Shown: positions 6,718 to 8,156 of the stretch, piece by piece
Layout: the number at the start of each line of letters is the position of its first letter
Numbering within the stretch: position 1 is the stretch's first letter
Notes under the pieces: model-generated
Told to the model about the DNA's origin: nothing
Databases searched by the model: none
Seen by the model: only the letters and a program-made list of their open reading frames with translations
Program-made: the position numbers and the translations under genes
Assembly: GCA_900768635.1 (NCBI GenBank)
Contig: CAAGDP010000100.1
Location: 1-8,156 of the forward strand
Origin: Enterobacterales bacterium
GTDB taxonomy: Bacteria > Pseudomonadota > Gammaproteobacteria > Enterobacterales > Succinivibrionaceae
Direction: 5' to 3'
Length of the DNA: 8,156 nucleotides

Positions 6718-7647
6718 ATGGCACGTGTAGCAACTACTACCATGTACTCCAGAAGTGCTTCTTACTTGCAGAATTTGAATACCCGTCTGGATAAGGCTAG
6801 TCAGCAGTATAATACCGGCAAGAAATTTGAAACAGCCAGTGAATCTCCGGCAAATTTCGGTGCCAGTATGCGTCTGCAGAATGATATTGCCATGTATGAA
6901 CAGTATGATACTAATGCAGGTTATGCCATAGATAATCTGTCTTTGGAGGAAACATCCCTGTCTTCTGCCAATACCTCTTTAGATCGGGCCAAAGTTCTTC
7001 TTCAGGATGGGGTTAACGGCTCTTATGGTCAGGATGAATATAATGCCATAGCTGCTGAACTGGAAGAAATTCAGAAGTATCTTCTAGATCTTATGAATAC
7101 TAAAACTTCTGAAGGTGAATATATATTTGCCGGATCTACGAGTAATACCAAACCTTTTGAAGATGATGGAACAGGTAAAATAGTATACAAGGGAGATAAT
7201 GGTCAGCGATCTATTCAGGCATCAGCTTCCGTAAATGTGGCGGTATCAGATTCCGGATTAAGTATTTTTCAGAATGTAGCCACAGGAACAGACGGGGAAT
7301 CTCCTGATAATATTTACAATACTTTGGGAAAGGCCATAGCCGCATTGCGTAATAATGATCCCAACCTGAATACGGTTCTTGCTGAAGTTCAGGATGGTGT
7401 TCTTAATGCTCAGACTTCTATAAATACAGCTCTTGGAAAGGTTGGAGCAAGACAGAATGTTTTGGAAAATGTTATAGATGCTAACGATGGTATTTCTGAA
7501 GTTAAGCAGGAGGCAAACGCTACTATTTCGGAAGTAGATCTTTATGAAGCATCTTCTAATCTGGTTCAGATCCAGAGTAATCTTCAGATGGCTATGAAAT
7601 CCTTTAACTATGTTACCGGAACTAGTCTTTTTGATTATATTAGTTAA
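6718..7647 (+). CDS. flgL: Hook-filament junction protein FlgL (HAP3)
   Basis: This 309-residue flagellin-like protein forms the second junction layer, on which the filament cap and flagellin assemble. The N-terminal helical part begins MARVATTTMYSRSASYLQNLN, with a flagellin-type segment around 18-58 (LNTRLDKASQQYNTGKK ... ASESPANFGASMRLQNDI). GEYIFAGSTSNTKPF (about 132-146) is a FlgL hallmark. The C-terminal helix starts near 270 with SEVDLYEASSNLVQIQ and ends at SLFDYIS. Enteric FlgL is about 317 residues. It is FlgL and not flagellin because of its position after flgK and the IFAGS motif. The ribosome binding site is the strongest in the operon (TAAGGAGGA at 6702-6710, 7 nt before ATG). 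It contains no cysteine and is the last gene of the operon. Confidence 0.95.
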   Translation: MARVATTTMYSRSASYLQNLNTRLDKASQQYNTGKKFETASESPANFGASMRLQNDIAMYEQYDTNAGYAIDNLSLEETSLSSANTSLDRAKVLLQDGVNGSYGQDEYNAIAAELEEIQKYLLDLMNTKTSEGEYIFAGSTSNTKPFEDDGTGKIVYKGDNGQRSIQASASVNVAVSDSGLSIFQNVATGTDGESPDNIYNTLGKAIAALRNNDPNLNTVLAEVQDGVLNAQTSINTALGKVGARQNVLENVIDANDGISEVKQEANATISEVDLYEASSNLVQIQSNLQMAMKSFNYVTGTSLFDYIS

Positions 7648-7706
7648 TAGGTATCGGCATTTGTCTATTCGCTGTTGCTAGTATTTACACTTATTCTTCT
7701 GATAAA

Positions 7707-7752
7707 AGATGGCATGCAAAAAAAGTATGGTTCAGGCTGATTTTTGCCATCT
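7707..7752. repeat. Inverted repeat with long loop downstream of flgL
   Basis: AGATGGCA (7707-7714) and TGCCATCT (7745-7752) are perfect 8-bp complements 30 bases apart; an A-run (7718-7724) and T-run (7741-7745) inside could extend the pairing. No T-tract follows on the + strand. On the minus strand TTT follows the stem, so a weak leftward terminator is possible. The symmetry is certain and the role is not. Confidence 0.4.
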
Positions 7753-7788
7753 CCCCGTTGTAAGTAACGAAGGAGCCTATCGAATATT

Positions 7789-7809
7789 TGAGGAAAAGTC
7801 CTCATTTCC
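7789..7809 (+). terminator. Weak Rho-independent terminator candidate after flgL
   Basis: TGAGGA (7789-7794) and TCCTCA (7799-7804) form a 6-bp stem with an AAAG loop, followed by TTTCC on the + strand. It lies about 140 nt after the flgL stop. The stem is short and the T-tract is interrupted by CC, so strength is doubtful. Confidence 0.3.
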
Positions 7810-7900
7810 TTAATCTTCTGACTCCTTTCATCATTTTTATACCTCTACCTAATCTTTGCAGATATGGTAACAGTGCAGGATCCTATACAAACCTTTTCAA

Positions 7901-7938
7901 TGTTTGATCGGATATCCATAAATGCTTATTGTTTGATC
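7901..7938. repeat. Two copies of a 9-bp direct repeat
   Basis: TGTTTGATC occurs at 7901-7909 and 7930-7938, 29 bp apart start to start (nearly three helical turns). The spacing could suit a protein binding the same face of the helix, but nothing else supports this, and chance is possible in AT-rich DNA. Confidence 0.3.
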
Positions 7939-7955
7939 TAGAAACTTCACTTTTT

Positions 7956-7984
7956 AGCGTGACCTAATATTGTCTGCTTTTTTT
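7956..7984 (+). terminator. Probable Rho-independent terminator of the flagellar operon
   Basis: The arms AGCGTGAC (7956-7963) and GTCTGCT (7972-7978) form a 7-bp stem with one bulged T and one G-T pair around an 8-base loop, followed directly by six T (7979-7984). This is the best terminator shape on the + strand after flgL, although it lies about 310 nt beyond the stop codon. It sits about 60 bp before the right transposon arm, so it would separate operon transcription from the element. Confidence 0.5.
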
Positions 7985-8009
7985 GGGTATATTCCTAATA
8001 TCATACCCA
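7984..8009. repeat. 7-bp inverted repeat next to the terminator
   Basis: TGGGTAT (7984-7990) and ATACCCA (8003-8009) are perfect complements with a 12-base loop. There is no adequate T-tract after it on either strand, so it is recorded as a repeat only. Confidence 0.35.
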
Positions 8010-8041
8010 CTTTCTGTTATAGGACTACTGTATCTATAGAT

Positions 8042-8140
8042 GTCAACTACCCACCACCTAAAGGTAGTGGGCTTGTAACTGCCCAGTCGTAATAACGGCT
8101 TACGCCTCCGACCTTTAACCCCGATAGATATTGCTATCTA
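8042..8140 (-). ncRNA. Candidate omega-RNA scaffold reading leftward toward the end of flgL
   Basis: This is the same scaffold as 19-117 on the opposite strand: hairpins at 8125-8140 (GCAA loop), 8097-8106 (GTAA loop) and 8050-8071. Its predicted guide would be the minus-strand sequence starting at 8041 and running down to about 8022, different from the guide of the left arm. No promoter or partner protein is visible. Confidence 0.4.
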
Positions 8141-8156
8141 AAGTGGCGTTACATCA
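8042..8156 (-). mobile_element. Right end of an IS200/IS605-type element (right arm of the inverted repeat)
   Basis: This is an exact 115-bp reverse complement of 3-117; identity stops at 8041, where the flanks (118 onward versus 8041 leftward) differ completely. The clean break directly after TAGTTGAC on both sides defines the element edge. The body of this copy would lie to the right, outside the window, so the two copies face each other across the flagellar operon. As only the end is present, it could belong to a full element with tnpB, or to a short non-autonomous derivative. Confidence 0.6.

Larger units (their letters stand above)
7648..8041. other. Gap after flgL without a convincing gene
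   Basis: These 394 bases are AT-rich and interrupted by stops in all frames. The longest ATG-started frame is 46 codons on the minus strand (7805 down to 7665), with no recognisable motif and no clear ribosome binding site. A neighbouring minus-strand frame reads protein-like for stretches but is broken by three stops, so a decayed gene is possible but unproven. The stretch does hold several inverted repeats, two terminator candidates and a direct repeat, listed separately. In many gammaproteobacteria a flagellin gene follows flgL; none is present here before the right transposon arm. Confidence 0.6.

Noticed and set aside
7665..7805. 46-codon minus-strand open frame after flgL
   Set aside because: It has no family signature, no good ribosome binding site and only short length; kept as a remark in the gap entry.
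7904..7932. Sigma-70-like pair TTGATC and TATTGT with 17-bp spacing
   Set aside because: Each box matches only four of six consensus bases, and the product before the terminator would be about 45 nt, so nothing supports it.
3..8156. The whole window as a composite transposon carrying a flagellar cassette
   Set aside because: The two arms are the same end of the element facing each other, which is not a substrate for IS200/IS605-type transposition, and no cargo-type or transposase genes are present.
1..8156. CRISPR arrays, tRNA or rRNA genes
   Set aside because: No regularly spaced repeats and no cloverleaf or ribosomal signatures were seen on either strand.

Overview
This window carries a complete seven-gene flagellar operon, flgF-flgG-flgH-flgI-flgJ-flgK-flgL, all on the + strand (212-7647) and nearly gapless. 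It encodes the proximal and distal rod (FlgF, FlgG), the L-ring and P-ring (FlgH, FlgI), the rod cap with peptidoglycan hydrolase (FlgJ), and the two hook-filament junction proteins (FlgK, FlgL). Several points suggest a Gram-negative gammaproteobacterium: the lipoprotein L-ring and secreted P-ring, FlgJ with a fused C-terminal glucosaminidase domain, and the FGHIJKL order behind its own sigma-54 type promoter, as in polar flagellates such as Pseudomonas. The moderate-to-low GC content and the flanking transposon ends would fit a host-associated lineage such as Succinivibrionaceae. That last assignment is a guess, not something the sequence proves.

Layout. Positions 3-117 and 8042-8156 are a perfect 115-bp inverted repeat. 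Each arm is rich in small hairpins and ends, on its inner side, in a strong hairpin followed by TAGTTGAC. This looks like the right end of an IS200/IS605-type element and the overlapping omega-RNA scaffold of a TnpB system. No transposase or TnpB gene is in the window. Positions 118-211 hold a very good sigma-54 promoter (163-179) overlapped by a perfect 10+10 palindrome (173-194), followed by a ribosome binding site that places the FlgF start at 212. The genes follow with gaps of 18, 84, 28, 24, 14 and 23 nt. The gap of about 394 nt after flgL (7648-8041) has no convincing gene. It holds several inverted repeats, a likely Rho-independent terminator (7956-7984), a weaker terminator candidate (7789-7809) and a short direct repeat.

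How it works together. FlgF and FlgG are exported by the flagellar type III system and build the rod. FlgJ caps the growing rod and opens the peptidoglycan. FlgI and FlgH leave by Sec and form the bushing in the cell wall and outer membrane. FlgK and FlgL then join hook to filament. flgBCDE and the flagellin gene, the usual neighbours on either side, are not here.

The most notable non-genic signal is the pair of converging omega-RNA-like ends whose predicted guide regions point into the flagellar locus. Because the window begins and ends inside the repeat, it may be a whole contig broken at a multi-copy element. The flanking arrangement should therefore be treated as unproven.
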